64,000 nt of DNA from Arthrobacter sp. ZGTC131 (GCF_002929275.1 NZ_PJIK01000003.1:62001-126000); one strand, 5' to 3'; positions 42,551-51,736 are shown, numbered from the stretch's first letter. Notes: generated from the letters alone by a model not told the origin. A program made the numbers and translations.

Positions 42551-44292
42551 GCAGCCTCCTCGGCCGCCAGCTGCGAGGACACGATCTCCCGGTACGTCTC
42601 GGAGGTCTCCAGCAGCTCGCCGTGCGTTCCGCGCCCGACGATCCTGCCGTCGTCGAGCACCAGGATCTGGTCCGCGTCCAGAATGCTGGACACCCGCTGG
42701 GCGATGATCACCAGGGTAGCGCCGGAGGTGTCGTGCTTGAGGGCCTGGCGGAGCCGGGCGTCCGTGGCGGTGTCCAGCGAGGAGAAGGAGTCGTCGAAGA
42801 TGTACAGCTCCGGCCGCTTCACCAGCGCGCGGGCGATGGCCAGCCGCTGCCGCTGCCCGCCGGACACGTTGGTGCCGCCCTGCGAGATGGGCGCATCCAG
42901 GCCTCCCTCCATCTCCCGGACAAAGTCCTGCGCCTGGGCCGTGGCCAGCGCGCCCCAGAGCTCGTCCTCCGTGGCGTCCGGCTTGCCGTACAGCAGGTTG
43001 CTGCGCACCGTGCCGGAGAACAGGTACGGCCGCTGCGGGACCAGGCCGATGTGTCCCCACAGCAGGTCCGGGTGCAGCTCGCGCACGTCCACCCCGCCCA
43101 TGAGCACCGCGCCGCCGGTGGCATCGAAGAGCCGCGGCATCAGGTTTACCAGGGTGGTCTTCCCCGAGCCCGTGCTGCCGATGATCGCCGTCGTCTGCCC
43201 CGCGCGGGCAGTGAAGGTGATGTTGCTGAGGACCGGTTGCTGGGCGCCGGGGTATGCGAAGCGGACGCCGCGCATTTCCAGCTCGCCGCGGCGGGCGCCG
43301 TCGGAAGCGCCAAAGCGCTCCGGGTGCGGCGGCGGGCGGACTGACGATTCCGTCTCCAGCACTTCGCCGATCCGGTCCGCGGAGACGGCGGCGCGCGGGA
43401 TCATCACGGCCATGAAGGTGGCCATCATGACGGACATCAGGATCTGCAGCAGGTAGCTGAGGAACGCGATGAGCGTGCCCACCTGCATGGAGCCGTCTTC
43501 GATCCGGACCGCGCCGAACCAGATCACCGCCACGCTGGAGACGTTGAGCACCAGCATCACCACCGGGAACGCGAGCGCCATCAGCCGGCCGGCGCGCAGC
43601 GCGGTGTCCGTGACGTCGTCGTTGGCCCGGGCGAACCGTGCGGTCTCCAGGTCCTCGCGCACGAACGCCCGCACCACGCGGATGCCGGCCAGCTGCTCGC
43701 GGAGCACCCGGTTGACGGTGTCGATCCGGACCTGCATGCTGCGGAACAGCGGCACCATCCGGCTGATGATGATGCCGACGCCGATCAGCAGCACCGGCAC
43801 GCTGACGGCGATCAGCCAGGACAACTGGGCGTCTTGCCGGACGGCCATGATCACGCCGCCGACGCTGAGCATGGGCGCGGCCACCATCAGCGTGGCGGAC
43901 ATCAGCACCAGCTGCTGGACCTGCTGGACGTCGTTGGTGGAACGCGTGATGAGGCTCGGGGCGCCGAAACGGGTCACTTCCTGCTCGGAGAACTCCCCCA
44001 CCCGGGTGAAGATGGCCCCGCGCAGGTCCCGCCCCATGCCCATGGCTGCCTTCGCGCCGAAGTACACGGCGGTGACGGCGCAGGCGATCTGCAGCAGGGT
44101 GATGAACAGCATGAGGCTGCCCACCCGCAGGATGTAGCCGGTGTCCCCCTTGGCCACGCCTTCGTCGATGATGTCCGCGTTCAGCGTGGGCAGGTACAGC
44201 GAGGCGATGGACTGCGCCAGCTGGAAAACGACGACGGCGATCAGCAGCCGCCGCTGCGGCCGCAAGTATTCCACGAGCAGCTTCCAGAGCAT
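42547..44292 (-). CDS. Heterodimeric ABC exporter subunit, degenerate Walker B half
   Basis: A 581-residue partner of the gene at 40508, translated first. Six helices start with LLIAVVVFQLAQSIASLYLP. The ATPase domain has Walker A GSTGSGKTT, an intact signature NVSGGQRQRLAIARA, but Walker B LYIFDDSFSSLD with Asp replacing the catalytic Glu, and Gln in place of His in the switch (VIIAQRVSS). Thus the site built from this Walker A/B and the partner's SAGEK signature cannot hydrolyse ATP well, while the opposite site is complete. This asymmetry is the known hallmark of heterodimeric exporters. Confidence 0.92.
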   Translation of the reverse strand: MLWKLLVEYLRPQRRLLIAVVVFQLAQSIASLYLPTLNADIIDEGVAKGDTGYILRVGSLMLFITLLQIACAVTAVYFGAKAAMGMGRDLRGAIFTRVGEFSEQEVTRFGAPSLITRSTNDVQQVQQLVLMSATLMVAAPMLSVGGVIMAVRQDAQLSWLIAVSVPVLLIGVGIIISRMVPLFRSMQVRIDTVNRVLREQLAGIRVVRAFVREDLETARFARANDDVTDTALRAGRLMALAFPVVMLVLNVSSVAVIWFGAVRIEDGSMQVGTLIAFLSYLLQILMSVMMATFMAVMIPRAAVSADRIGEVLETESSVRPPPHPERFGASDGARRGELEMRGVRFAYPGAQQPVLSNITFTARAGQTTAIIGSTGSGKTTLVNLMPRLFDATGGAVLMGGVDVRELHPDLLWGHIGLVPQRPYLFSGTVRSNLLYGKPDATEDELWGALATAQAQDFVREMEGGLDAPISQGGTNVSGGQRQRLAIARALVKRPELYIFDDSFSSLDTATDARLRQALKHDTSGATLVIIAQRVSSILDADQILVLDDGRIVGRGTHGELLETSETYREIVSSQLAAEEAA

Positions 44293-44403
44293 CCGGACTC
44301 CCCATGACGCGAAGAGATTCGGAGATCAGTCTACGACTGGATTCCGGAGGAATCCCGGAGACGGTTTGCCGGTTCCCGGAGAGCGTATTCTCCCGGGACG
44401 CAA

Positions 44404-44435
44404 GACGACGACGGCGGATGCCCGCCGTCGTCGTC
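44404..44435 (-). terminator. Terminator of the lipoprotein gene
   Basis: Perfect 14-bp stem GACGACGACGGCGG / CCGCCGTCGTCGTC with a 4-nt loop, 20 bp past the lipoprotein stop and before the ABC exporter genes. Confidence 0.78.
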
Positions 44436-44454
44436 CGCCTCACCCAATGACCGA

Positions 44455-45234
44455 CTAGCCTGTTGGCCGCAGCGAGGTGATCATCCGTTTGATGTCCTGG
44501 TATTCGGGGGTGTCCGCGTACATCTTGGCTTTCTCCAGATACGGCAGGGAGGCGTCTCCGGGCGTCTCGTTATTCGCGGGGCTATAGAACGCGCCGAACA
44601 TGGCAGCGTTGGGAGGCCATGTGAAGAAATGGAAGATGGGGCACGCCGAGTTCCCCGTTGGCGCCGGAACGGACGTGATGCCATAGGCCGCCGCGGGAGT
44701 GTTCGCCGGCCCCGGGCCGGTGGCGTCGCCGCGGGTCTCGAAAACGAACCGTGGCGTCACCCCGTTCTGCGTCAGCGCCGCCAGCTCCTGCGACTCCAGG
44801 ACCGAGTAGGGATACCGCTCCGTGCAGGTGGAACCCGTCGCCATGTTGGTCCGGAGCGTAGCCAGGGGCTTGCCTGCCTGGTTGGTGATCTCGGCGAAGG
44901 CACCGCCGCCTTCGGCCAGTTCGCCCGCCGGGTCCTTGACGCTCCAGGCGGAGGGAAGGTCGAAGGCCAACTGGCCGTCCGCCGTCGTGTATGTCTTCCA
45001 CGCGGCCGACGGCGCGGAAGTGCCGGTCGCGTCCGGCGTCCCGGCCGCCGTCTCCGTTGCGGTTGCAGTTGCCGTTGCCGTTACCGTTTCAGTTGCAGGC
45101 GCGGAGATGGCGGAATCGCTCGGGCTCGCAGGCGTCGGCGCCGGCGGCCCGGCCTGCGGACCGCACCCGGTGAGTAGCAAAACGAAAAGACATGCTGTGG
45201 AAATGACGAAGCTGGACGAGGCTGACCTTCGCAT
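44455..45234 (-). CDS. Secreted lipoprotein of unknown function
   Basis: A 259-residue lipoprotein starting at ATG 45234 with a strong GGAGG; longer frames upstream are shadows. Signal peptide with lipobox LLTGCG, then a Pro/Ser/Ala/Thr linker to about residue 80 containing a run of Thr-Ala repeats encoded by near-perfect 6-bp repeats (45056-45100). A folded domain follows (WKTYTTADGQLAFDLPSAWS and ending YQDIKRMITSLRPTG), resembling small PsbP-like or stress-associated surface domains. Function cannot be assigned. It is monocistronic. Confidence 0.75.
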   Translation of the reverse strand: MRRSASSSFVISTACLFVLLLTGCGPQAGPPAPTPASPSDSAISAPATETVTATATATATETAAGTPDATGTSAPSAAWKTYTTADGQLAFDLPSAWSVKDPAGELAEGGGAFAEITNQAGKPLATLRTNMATGSTCTERYPYSVLESQELAALTQNGVTPRFVFETRGDATGPGPANTPAAAYGITSVPAPTGNSACPIFHFFTWPPNAAMFGAFYSPANNETPGDASLPYLEKAKMYADTPEYQDIKRMITSLRPTG

Positions 45235-45535
45235 CTCACCCTCCTTGGGGGCTGGGGTTGAATTCTTCAATTGTGATGCCGCCGGCTGCGTCGGGACCTC
45301 CTGCCCGGTTGATTGCCGCTGAACTGTTGCTGGCTGTAACGATCCGGCCCTACGCTCTGGTCCCGCCGACGCGCAAAGGAGGCCTCGGGCCAGGCGCCGG
45401 CGCTGACCCTGGTCCGGTTCAGTATCAGCTCGCCGCTGTGGGGTGCTGCTCCTGCCTGGGCCGACCCCGGCCTGTAGGCTGTGAATCACCGCCGGTACAC
45501 CGCGGTAAATCGCATGTTGAAGATTGGGGACTTCA

Positions 45536-45997
45536 TTGGGGGAACAGCGTTTGGATTCCGGCGTGCCCGGGGACATACCGGCAGCCATCCGAATATCGAC
45601 GGCGTGCTGGCTCACCAGCGCCGTGGTGTTCGGCATCGTGCCGGTCATCCTGGACGTGGCAGGAGTCAACTTCGGCCAGTCCATGCCCGACTGGGCGGTC
45701 CCCTTCATAGTGGCGTTCGCGGTCCCGCTGACAGCCCTGCAGGTGTGGGCCGCAGTCCAGCTGCTGCAAGGAGCACAGTGGGCGCGCCTCCTGCTGACGG
45801 CCGCGGCTGTTGTGTCCGTGCTGGCAGCGCCGCTGGACCCGTCGGCGCTCATCCTGGCCGGGCTCGTGCTGACGCTGGCCGGAGCCGTGCTGATGTGGCT
45901 GCCGGTGAGCAACCGGTTCTTCCTGCTGGTCCGCTACGGCGCGCAGGCCGAGGCTTTGGACGGGCAGGCCGCGCGGTGCCCGGCGGCGGGGCCTTGA
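45536..45997 (+). CDS. Small membrane protein, four predicted helices, unknown function
   Basis: About 153 residues from the TTG at 45536, which has GGGGA 5 nt upstream (a TTG at 45524 is the alternative). Hydrophobic segments are STACWLTSAVVFGIVPVILD, WAVPFIVAFAVPLTALQVWA, WARLLLTAAAVVSVLAAPL and ALILAGLVLTLAGAVLMWLP, followed by a short cytoplasmic tail. The pattern is common in actinobacterial DUF-type membrane proteins. The 300 bp upstream (45235-45535) hold nothing else recognisable. Confidence 0.65.
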   Translation: MGEQRLDSGVPGDIPAAIRISTACWLTSAVVFGIVPVILDVAGVNFGQSMPDWAVPFIVAFAVPLTALQVWAAVQLLQGAQWARLLLTAAAVVSVLAAPLDPSALILAGLVLTLAGAVLMWLPVSNRFFLLVRYGAQAEALDGQAARCPAAGP

Positions 45998-46180
45998 ACA
46001 GGACGCTCCCCAGACGGGACTAGGCAATGGCTGCCGCGAATGTAGCCGGTTCAAGCCACGTACCTACCGAAGGGCGTTACTGCGAAGCCCGTCCGACGGC
46101 GGTCTGCACCTTAATGCCCTGTCGGTAGCGGGCAGTGAGGTGCACACTGTGAATCACCCTGAATCACGAGGAGGCACCCG

Positions 46181-46744
46181 TTGAACGACCAGACGGGCCA
46201 AACTGACCAGACCAAACCCGAGCCGCCGCTGGCCGGCGACGAGACTGCTACCCTCCTGGGATTTTTGGAGCGACAGAGGGCGACCTTCGCTTGGAAGACC
46301 GCTGCGCTCGACTCGGCAGGCCTACGGGCGAGGCTCGCCCCCTCGTCGATGACACTGGGGGGCCTGCTCAAACACTTGGCCCGTTTCGAGGACGACATGT
46401 CCACGGAATGGCTGCATGGCCGCCGGCAACTCCCCCCGTGGAGCGCCGTGAACTGGGACGCCGACCCGGACTGGGACTGGAACTCGGCCAGCGAGGACTC
46501 CCCCGAACAACTCTATGAAAGGTGGCGCGACGCAGTGGCACGCTCCCGCGCCCTATTCGCCGAGGCGCTGACGGACGGCGGTCCGGGCCGCCAGGGCACA
46601 GTTGCCTCCAGCCCCAACATCGAGCTTCCCAGTCTGCGCTACATCCTGCTCAACATGATCGAGGAATACGCTCGCCACAACGGCCATGCCGACCTCCTCC
46701 GCGAGTCGGTGGACGGTCTCGTGGGACAGGACCCGCCGGGTTGA
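46181..46744 (+). CDS. DinB-family (DUF664-like) four-helix protein
   Basis: A 187-residue protein starting at TTG 46181 with GAGGAGG 6 nt upstream. LLGFLERQRATFAWKTAALD, SMTLGGLLKHLARFEDDMST and a late LNMIEEYARHNGHADLLRES give the two histidines (KHL and RHNGH) that bind metal in the DinB/DUF664 fold, related to mycothiol- and bacillithiol-dependent transferases. It could be a thiol transferase of the mycothiol system, which actinobacteria use; the reaction is not known. It is unrelated to DNA polymerase IV despite the family name. Confidence 0.85.
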   Translation: MNDQTGQTDQTKPEPPLAGDETATLLGFLERQRATFAWKTAALDSAGLRARLAPSSMTLGGLLKHLARFEDDMSTEWLHGRRQLPPWSAVNWDADPDWDWNSASEDSPEQLYERWRDAVARSRALFAEALTDGGPGRQGTVASSPNIELPSLRYILLNMIEEYARHNGHADLLRESVDGLVGQDPPG

Positions 46745-46821
46745 CGACGGTTCTGACCGGTAAGGGCGGGCATATCGTCGGAGATTGGCCACCGGGAACG
46801 CCGGCAGGCTGCCGGAGTCCG

Positions 46822-47895
46822 TCACCAGCCGCCGCGCGTCGGCGTATGTCCCTTTCGGGCGTCGTCGGGCATGGCCATTTCGGCCCGCAGGCCCAGGAGC
46901 CGGATCGGACGGCCGGCTTCGATTGCGGCTGCGAGGTCCATGGCCCGCGCGAGGATTTCGTTCCGGTCGAATGTCTCGGGGATCTTCCGGGCGTGAGTCT
47001 TGGTGAAGAACGGCGCGTACCGAACCTTGAGGGTCAGCCCAACCACGGGCCGTCCTTCGGCCACAACATCCTCAAGGACACGCGCTGTCAGATCCCGAAC
47101 GGCGTCGTCCACCTGGGCAGGCTCGGTCAGGTCCCGCTGGAAGGTGGTCTCCCGGCTATGCCCGCGGGCAACCCACGGGGTGTCGTCCACAACGCTGGCG
47201 CCGTCCCCGCGTCCGAGCTCCGCGTACCAAGGACCCATCCTGGGGCCGAACTCCGGGACCAGGTCTTGGGGGTCGGACGCGGCGAGCTCGGCGACTGTGT
47301 TGATGCCAAGTTTGGCCAGCCGGCCCGACACTTTGGTTCCGACGCCCCACAGGTCCTTGGTGGGCCGACTGCCCATGACGTCGAGCCAGTTCCCGGCAGT
47401 GAGGCGGAAGACGCCGGCGGGCTTGCCGAAACCGGTGGCCACCTTGGCCCGGACAAGGGTGTCGCCGATGCCCACGCTGCAATGCAGCTGCGTTCGCTCC
47501 AGGACAGCGGCCTGCACCTGCCGGGCGTAGGCTTCCGGATCCTCTGTCTCAGCGCCCACAAAGGCTTCATCCCACCCCAGCACCTGCACGGTGGCGCCGG
47601 GCTGCGCGCGCAGGGTGGCCATCACCGCATCAGACGCCGCGAGGTACGCCTCGTGATCGACGGGCAGGATCACAGCGTCGGGCACTTTCCGGGCCGCAAT
47701 GCGCAAGGGCATTCCGGAACCCACGCCGAACGCCCGGGCCTCGTAGGACGCGGTCGACACCACAGCTCGTTCCGTGGGGTCGCCCCGACCCCCGACAATG
47801 ATCGGCTTGCCGGCAAGCTCCGGCCGCCGGAGCACCTCGACCGCCGCGATGAACTGGTCGAGATCGACGTGCAGCACCCACCGGATTCCACTCAC
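46822..47895 (-). CDS. dinB: DNA polymerase IV (Y-family)
   Basis: A 357-residue translesion polymerase starting at GTG 47895 (VSGIRWVLHVDLDQFIAAVE); the longer frame upstream has no family similarity. Catalytic acids are the Asp residues of VDLDQF and the Asp-Glu of LGWDEAFVG. The palm and fingers follow, then helix-hairpin-helix GVGTKVSGRLAKLGINTVAE and the little-finger domain SRETTFQRDLTEPAQVDDAV. It extends primers past lesions with low fidelity. The C-terminus lacks an obvious beta-clamp motif, but the last 15 residues are basic and flexible. No LexA box was identified upstream. Confidence 0.9.
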   Translation of the reverse strand: MSGIRWVLHVDLDQFIAAVEVLRRPELAGKPIIVGGRGDPTERAVVSTASYEARAFGVGSGMPLRIAARKVPDAVILPVDHEAYLAASDAVMATLRAQPGATVQVLGWDEAFVGAETEDPEAYARQVQAAVLERTQLHCSVGIGDTLVRAKVATGFGKPAGVFRLTAGNWLDVMGSRPTKDLWGVGTKVSGRLAKLGINTVAELAASDPQDLVPEFGPRMGPWYAELGRGDGASVVDDTPWVARGHSRETTFQRDLTEPAQVDDAVRDLTARVLEDVVAEGRPVVGLTLKVRYAPFFTKTHARKIPETFDRNEILARAMDLAAAIEAGRPIRLLGLRAEMAMPDDARKGHTPTRGGW

Positions 47896-48215
47896 GCCAC
47901 CAGTCTGCCCTAAACATCCCCGGCAAGCATCGGCTCTCCACCGAGCTTGGCCGCTGAGCCTGCGGCCTCCTTCCCAGAACGAGGGTCCGCAGGGCGGGGG
48001 GAACCCATGATGCACTTTCTCGCATCGGCTAAACCCCCAGATGCCGGACGTAGTCTTCAAACTTGAGCGGCGTAACCTGCTGCTTTTTGGCTGGACACTT
48101 TACTGATCGGCTATTAAAGTCTCTGAGTATCGAATTCGGCTAGGGCGCACACGACGCCGGGGAAGGAGGCGCGCATCAACGCTGACCCATATCACCAACG
48201 TGCAAATCCATCTCT

Positions 48216-48242
48216 GAAAGCCCCTCGCTTTGAGGGGCTTTC
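48216..48242 (+). terminator. Orphan hairpin terminator
   Basis: GAAAGCCCCTC / GAGGGGCTTTC with a 5-nt loop, followed by a T-rich run on the plus strand. No gene or RNA was recognised immediately upstream (47896-48215), so the transcript it ends is unknown; it may serve a small RNA or be a relic. Confidence 0.6.
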
Positions 48243-48394
48243 CTGTGTTTGATGCCTAGGAGTGCGTGTTGGCTGGGCGGAACTCACCGTAGAGCGTGCC
48301 TGGAAGTTCCAGCTGAGCTGAGCGGTGGTGCCGACGTATACGGGGGTATCGGTTGGGACTGCCCCGGATTTCGTTGACTCTCGGGGCTTAGCGT

Positions 48395-48640
48395 TGCTAG
48401 CCGGTATTGATTGTGGCGTTCTCGGCGCACGCGCCGACCATCCCCATCGATCCTGTGAGCCCGTGCCCTTCAAACGTCCGCACGAAGGCATGGGAGCGGA
48501 ATTGAGTACCGCGGTCACTATGAATCACGGTTCCGTTAGGATCCCGACGCGCTATCGCCTTGTGTAGGGCCGGGACGGCCAAGGACGCTTTTATCCAGGA
48601 CTCGATGGTGTAGCCGACGATCCGGTTTGCTAACCCGGCT
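48395..48640 (-). mobile_element. IS3-family transposase (OrfB) remnant
   Basis: On the minus strand: LANRIVGYTIESWIKASLAV, PALHKAIARRDPNGTVIHSD, RGTQFRSHAFVRTFEGHGLT and GSMGMVGACAENATIN, then loss of frame. These are the core DDE integrase motifs of IS3 OrfB (HSDRGTQF with the second catalytic Asp). The N-terminus, the final Glu region and the inverted repeats are not recognisable, so the element is dead. Confidence 0.8.
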
Positions 48641-48702
48641 GCGCTGAAGGGACCCGCGCCCTGATTGCGTCCCTGTGCAGGAGCTCAGAGCCGTCGGTTT
48701 CA

Positions 48703-48906
48703 CTAACGATCGTCGCGTGTTTGGAACTCCTCATCGAGCTCAAAGTGCCGGAACTCCGTCTCCGGGTTCGGCTCGCCCTCAGCAATGACCTCATAGTCGA
48801 GCTGGCGCTGGACCTGGCTGTCCAGGACCTGCAGCTGCTGGTCTCCGACGTCGGCCAGGTCCTCGGGAAAATGTTCCTCCGGGGTGAGATGCAGTTTCTC
48901 GGTCAT
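48703..48906 (-). CDS. Small acidic protein, unknown function
   Basis: A 67-residue highly acidic protein (MTEKLHLTPEEHFPEDLADV, then QVLDSQVQRQLDYEVIAEGE, ending RHFELDEEFQTRDDR). GAAGGG lies 6 nt before the ATG at 48906. No cysteine, helix-turn-helix or membrane segment. The biased composition and good start signal suggest a real conserved small protein; I do not recognise the family. Confidence 0.6.
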   Translation of the reverse strand: MTEKLHLTPEEHFPEDLADVGDQQLQVLDSQVQRQLDYEVIAEGEPNPETEFRHFELDEEFQTRDDR

Positions 48907-49162
48907 TGTGCCCTTCGAACCTTCATGCCGGAGTTTTGATTCCGGCTTTCAATGGCCCGATTCTACAGGTTCCTGCGCGGAACGGCTCGCGGTGGTAGGT
49001 GAAGCATGCCCGCGACCATCGCCGTTCGTGTGTCCTGCTACCGATCATCGCGCCGCACACCGTTCACAAAGGACTCATCAGCATTTCGCGGCCGCCAGGG
49101 AGCGGATGGGCGGTATTAGATAGAGTTTCGGCCCGCAGCCTTGAACGGAAGAGAGAACCCCT

Positions 49163-49463
49163 GTGACTGACACAATCCTCATGCGTCAAGCGGGCATCCT
49201 TCGCCGACGCCGAGACCACTGTGGCCCAAACCGGCATGTTGGTGGGCGGCGTCACCGCTGCCGGCATCGAAGGGCTCCCGATCTATGTGGACCGGGCCGT
49301 ACTGGACGCGCCCCGGGTGGTCATGGGCGGCGGGAACCGGTCCAGCAAGATCGTCCTGGCCCCGGCCGAACTTCTCAAGCTGCCCGGCGTCGAGGTGGTG
49401 GACGGGCTCGCCACTCCGCGGGAGCCTGCCGAACAGCCGGAGCCTGCCGGACAGCTGGACTGA
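49163..49463 (+). pseudogene. Probable frameshifted small gene of unknown function
   Basis: A GTG at 49163 with GGAAGAGAG upstream starts VTDTILMR, but the protein-like continuation lies in the next frame: VKRASFADAETTVAQTGMLV, then GLPIYVDRAVLDAPRVVMGG and ELLKLPGVEVVDGL, ending at 49463. A single-base change near 49185-49200 (mutation or sequencing error) would explain this. Alternatively a shorter protein begins at GTG 49221. The family is unknown. Confidence 0.45.
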
Positions 49464-49600
49464 CAGCGGGTTCGTCGGCGACTGGCGATTCACCGGGCAG
49501 GCCACTTTTCCGATTTGGCTCTGGTGCGGTGTCCGGCCGCCTGCCTACCGTGGGTGGAGACTTTGCCAGAAGAACCGCTGAACCCGAGGGAAAGAGCAGC

Positions 49601-50449
49601 ATGGCCGCCGTCGTCAACGAATACCCCTTCTCGCAAGTAGACGTTTTTGCTCCCGGACCGAGGCCCGGCAACCCCGTCGCTGTGGTCCATGACGCCGATA
49701 ACCTGTCCACGGAACAGATGCAAAGCTTCGCCAACTGGACCAACCTGTCGGAGACCACCTTCCTGCTCCGGCCGACGCATCCGGACGCGGACTACAGGCT
49801 GCGGATCTTCACGCCGCGCGCCGAGCTTCCGTTCGCCGGGCACCCCACCCTCGGCTCGGCCCACGCCTGGCTGGAAAACGGCGGCCAACCGCAGGGCGAA
49901 GGCGAACTGGTCCAGGAATGCGGGGCCGGCCTGGTGAACATCAAGCGGGCAGAAGACGGGCTGTCCTTCGCGGCGCCGCCCCTGCGCAGATCGGGCCCGG
50001 TGGACCCCGCGGTGCTCGACCAGGCCGTCGCAAGCCTCGGCATCAGCCATGAGCAGGTCCTGGGCAGTAACTGGGTGGACAACGGCCCGGGATGGCTGGG
50101 AATCCGGCTCGCAACGGCCCAGCAGGTTGTTGACCTCAAGCCCGATTTCGCCGCCATGGGCGATCTCCTGGTCGGCGTCATCGGCGCCTTCGAGCCCGGC
50201 GGTCCGGCGGACTTCGAGGTCCGCGCCTTTGCCCCCGGCCTTGACGTGCCCGAGGACCCGGTCACGGGCAGCCTCAACGCCGGTCTGGCGCTGTGGCTGC
50301 GCGGCGAGGGCGTGGTGGCCGGGGACTACACCGTCCGGCAGGGAACGGTCCTCGGCCGGGGCGGACTGGTCACGATCACCAGCGAAGCCGAAACCATATG
50401 GGTGGGCGGCGCCAGCCGCACTGTGGTCCGGGGCATCGTGCGGCTGTAG
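49601..50449 (+). CDS. PhzF-family isomerase-like protein
   Basis: A 282-residue PhzF/YddE-type protein with two hot-dog-like halves similar to diaminopimelate epimerase. FSQVDVFAPGPRPGNPVAVV, the conserved Glu of NLSETTFL (E51), RIFTPRAELPFAGHPTLGSA and VPEDPVTGSLNAGLALWL are the family motifs. PhzF itself isomerises a phenazine precursor; most homologues, including this one with no phenazine genes nearby, have unknown substrates. I start at ATG 49601, after GAGGGAAAG; the longer frame to 49163 is a shadow of the small upstream gene. A terminator follows directly. Confidence 0.88.
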   Translation: MAAVVNEYPFSQVDVFAPGPRPGNPVAVVHDADNLSTEQMQSFANWTNLSETTFLLRPTHPDADYRLRIFTPRAELPFAGHPTLGSAHAWLENGGQPQGEGELVQECGAGLVNIKRAEDGLSFAAPPLRRSGPVDPAVLDQAVASLGISHEQVLGSNWVDNGPGWLGIRLATAQQVVDLKPDFAAMGDLLVGVIGAFEPGGPADFEVRAFAPGLDVPEDPVTGSLNAGLALWLRGEGVVAGDYTVRQGTVLGRGGLVTITSEAETIWVGGASRTVVRGIVRL

Positions 50450-50455
50450 TCACCG

Positions 50456-50483
50456 CCAGGAAGTGCAGCTTGGCACTTCCTGG
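50456..50483 (+). terminator. Terminator after the PhzF gene
   Basis: Perfect 11-bp stem CCAGGAAGTGC / GCACTTCCTGG, 6-nt loop, starting 7 bp after the stop codon. It separates phzF-like transcription from the zinc-controlled promoter at 50517. Confidence 0.72.
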
Positions 50484-50516
50484 AGGTGCACCTTGGGAAC
50501 CCCGGCTCGCCGCCGG

Positions 50517-50545
50517 TTGTATTTGAGAATCGTTCTCATTAGAGT
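50517..50545 (+). promoter_or_regulatory. Zur-box promoter of the CobW-like/rpmJ operon
   Basis: -35 TTGTAT (50517-50522) and -10 TAGAGT (50540-50545) are separated by 17 bp. The inverted repeat TGAGAATCGTTCTCA (50524-50538) fills that spacer and resembles actinobacterial Zur boxes (TGAAAATGATTTTCA type). The predicted transcription start falls on the ATG at 50552, so the message is probably leaderless. Zinc-loaded Zur bound here would block transcription. Confidence 0.75.
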
Positions 50546-50551
50546 GGGACC

Positions 50552-51736
50552 ATGCACCTCACCGTCATCAGCTCCCTCGATGCCCTCTGCCGCCAGCAGG
50601 CCTGCCAGGCCTTGGCCGCCGCCTACCCGAAGGCAGTCGTCGTCCTTCATGACCTGCTGGAGAACGGACGTGTCGTCCGCCGCGTCTTCGGCCAGTCCGG
50701 GCCCCTCGAGCGTGAAGAGAACCTCCTGGAACACGGCTGCCTCAGCTGCACGGTGCGCCTGGACGTGGTCCCCACCGTCGAGCGGCTACTGGCACTCGGC
50801 GAGGCCCACATCATCATCGGGCTGCCGCCGGCGGTTCCGTCGTCAACGGCCATCGATACCCTGAAGCGGGGACTCGCGCACGAGTTCAGTGTGGACGCGG
50901 CCGTCCTCGCGTGCGCGCCGGACGCCGTGGAAGACCACATCTGGGACCATCACACCCTGTTCGAATCCGGATTCACTCCCGTCCCTGACGACGAGCGGAC
51001 ACCAGGGGAATTCCTCATCGGAGAACTATCGTTCAGCGACACCGTCCTTTGGGCAGATCCCGAACTTGTTCCGGTGGACCCCGAGGAGCGCGCCCGCGGC
51101 CTGCAGCTGATCCGAGAGCTGGCGCCGCACGCGGACATCACCCCGGATGCGAGCAGCATCCGACGGGGCGGGCATGATTACGCAGAGGCGGCCGCCAGGA
51201 CGGTCCCCGGCGCCGTGCGGATCCCCGCCGGACCGCCAGCCTCACCGTTCGCCACAGTCATCCAGCGGGTTCAACGCCCCCTTCACCCCGAGAGGTTCCG
51301 CCACGCACTGGCCAAGCTGGCGCAGGGATGCTGCTGGCTGCGCGGCCGGTTGTGGATAGCGGCGGCCCCCGGCTGCCGGATCGCCGTCCAGGGCATCGGG
51401 CCGCGCATCTGGCTGGAGAACACGGGCCCATGGCTGGCCGATCAGGGCGCCACCCCCGCGGACCGGGCAAGGCACTGGGACGCACGGCTGGACTGGCACC
51501 CGGAGTTCGGCGACCGCGGGACGGTCCTCGCGGCCACCGGCGACGACATCGACCCGGAGGAGATTGCCCGGCTGCTGGACGGCTGCGAACTGACCGATGC
51601 GGAAATGGCGGCAGGCTTTGCGGGAATGAGCGATCCGTTCGGCCTCGCCGGACCTACTGAAACCGGCCCCGACACCAACCAAACCCAGCCCCACGAAGCC
51701 CACCCCAATGACCCCAAACAAAGGAGCAACAAATGA
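50552..51736 (+). CDS. CobW/COG0523-like protein lacking a Walker A loop
   Basis: A 394-residue member of the CobW/YciC group, whose usual members are GTP-dependent metallochaperones for zinc. The C-terminal CobW domain is clear ([40 protein letters not shown]). The central metal motif survives as [10 protein letters not shown]. However, the N-terminus reads [20 protein letters not shown], where a GxxGxGKT P-loop should be, so GTP binding is probably lost. The tail is Pro/Asn-rich. It overlaps rpmJ by four bases (ATGA) and is preceded by a Zur box, indicating expression in zinc starvation. Confidence 0.82.
   Translation: MHLTVISSLDALCRQQACQALAAAYPKAVVVLHDLLENGRVVRRVFGQSGPLEREENLLEHGCLSCTVRLDVVPTVERLLALGEAHIIIGLPPAVPSSTAIDTLKRGLAHEFSVDAAVLACAPDAVEDHIWDHHTLFESGFTPVPDDERTPGEFLIGELSFSDTVLWADPELVPVDPEERARGLQLIRELAPHADITPDASSIRRGGHDYAEAAARTVPGAVRIPAGPPASPFATVIQRVQRPLHPERFRHALAKLAQGCCWLRGRLWIAAAPGCRIAVQGIGPRIWLENTGPWLADQGATPADRARHWDARLDWHPEFGDRGTVLAATGDDIDPEEIARLLDGCELTDAEMAAGFAGMSDPFGLAGPTETGPDTNQTQPHEAHPNDPKQRSNK

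Noticed and set aside
40508-44443. A single 1311-codon open frame suggesting a fused double ABC protein
   Set aside because: Only the first 680 residues (to 42550) are an ABC subunit; the rest is out of frame with the real partner gene at 42547-44292 and reads as low-complexity Arg/Gly sequence. It is a GC-rich shadow frame.
49163-50449. A 428-residue fusion of a novel N-terminus with PhzF
   Set aside because: The PhzF fold starts at ATG 49601 with its own ribosome binding site; the upstream part in this frame is Arg-rich shadow of the small gene at 49221.
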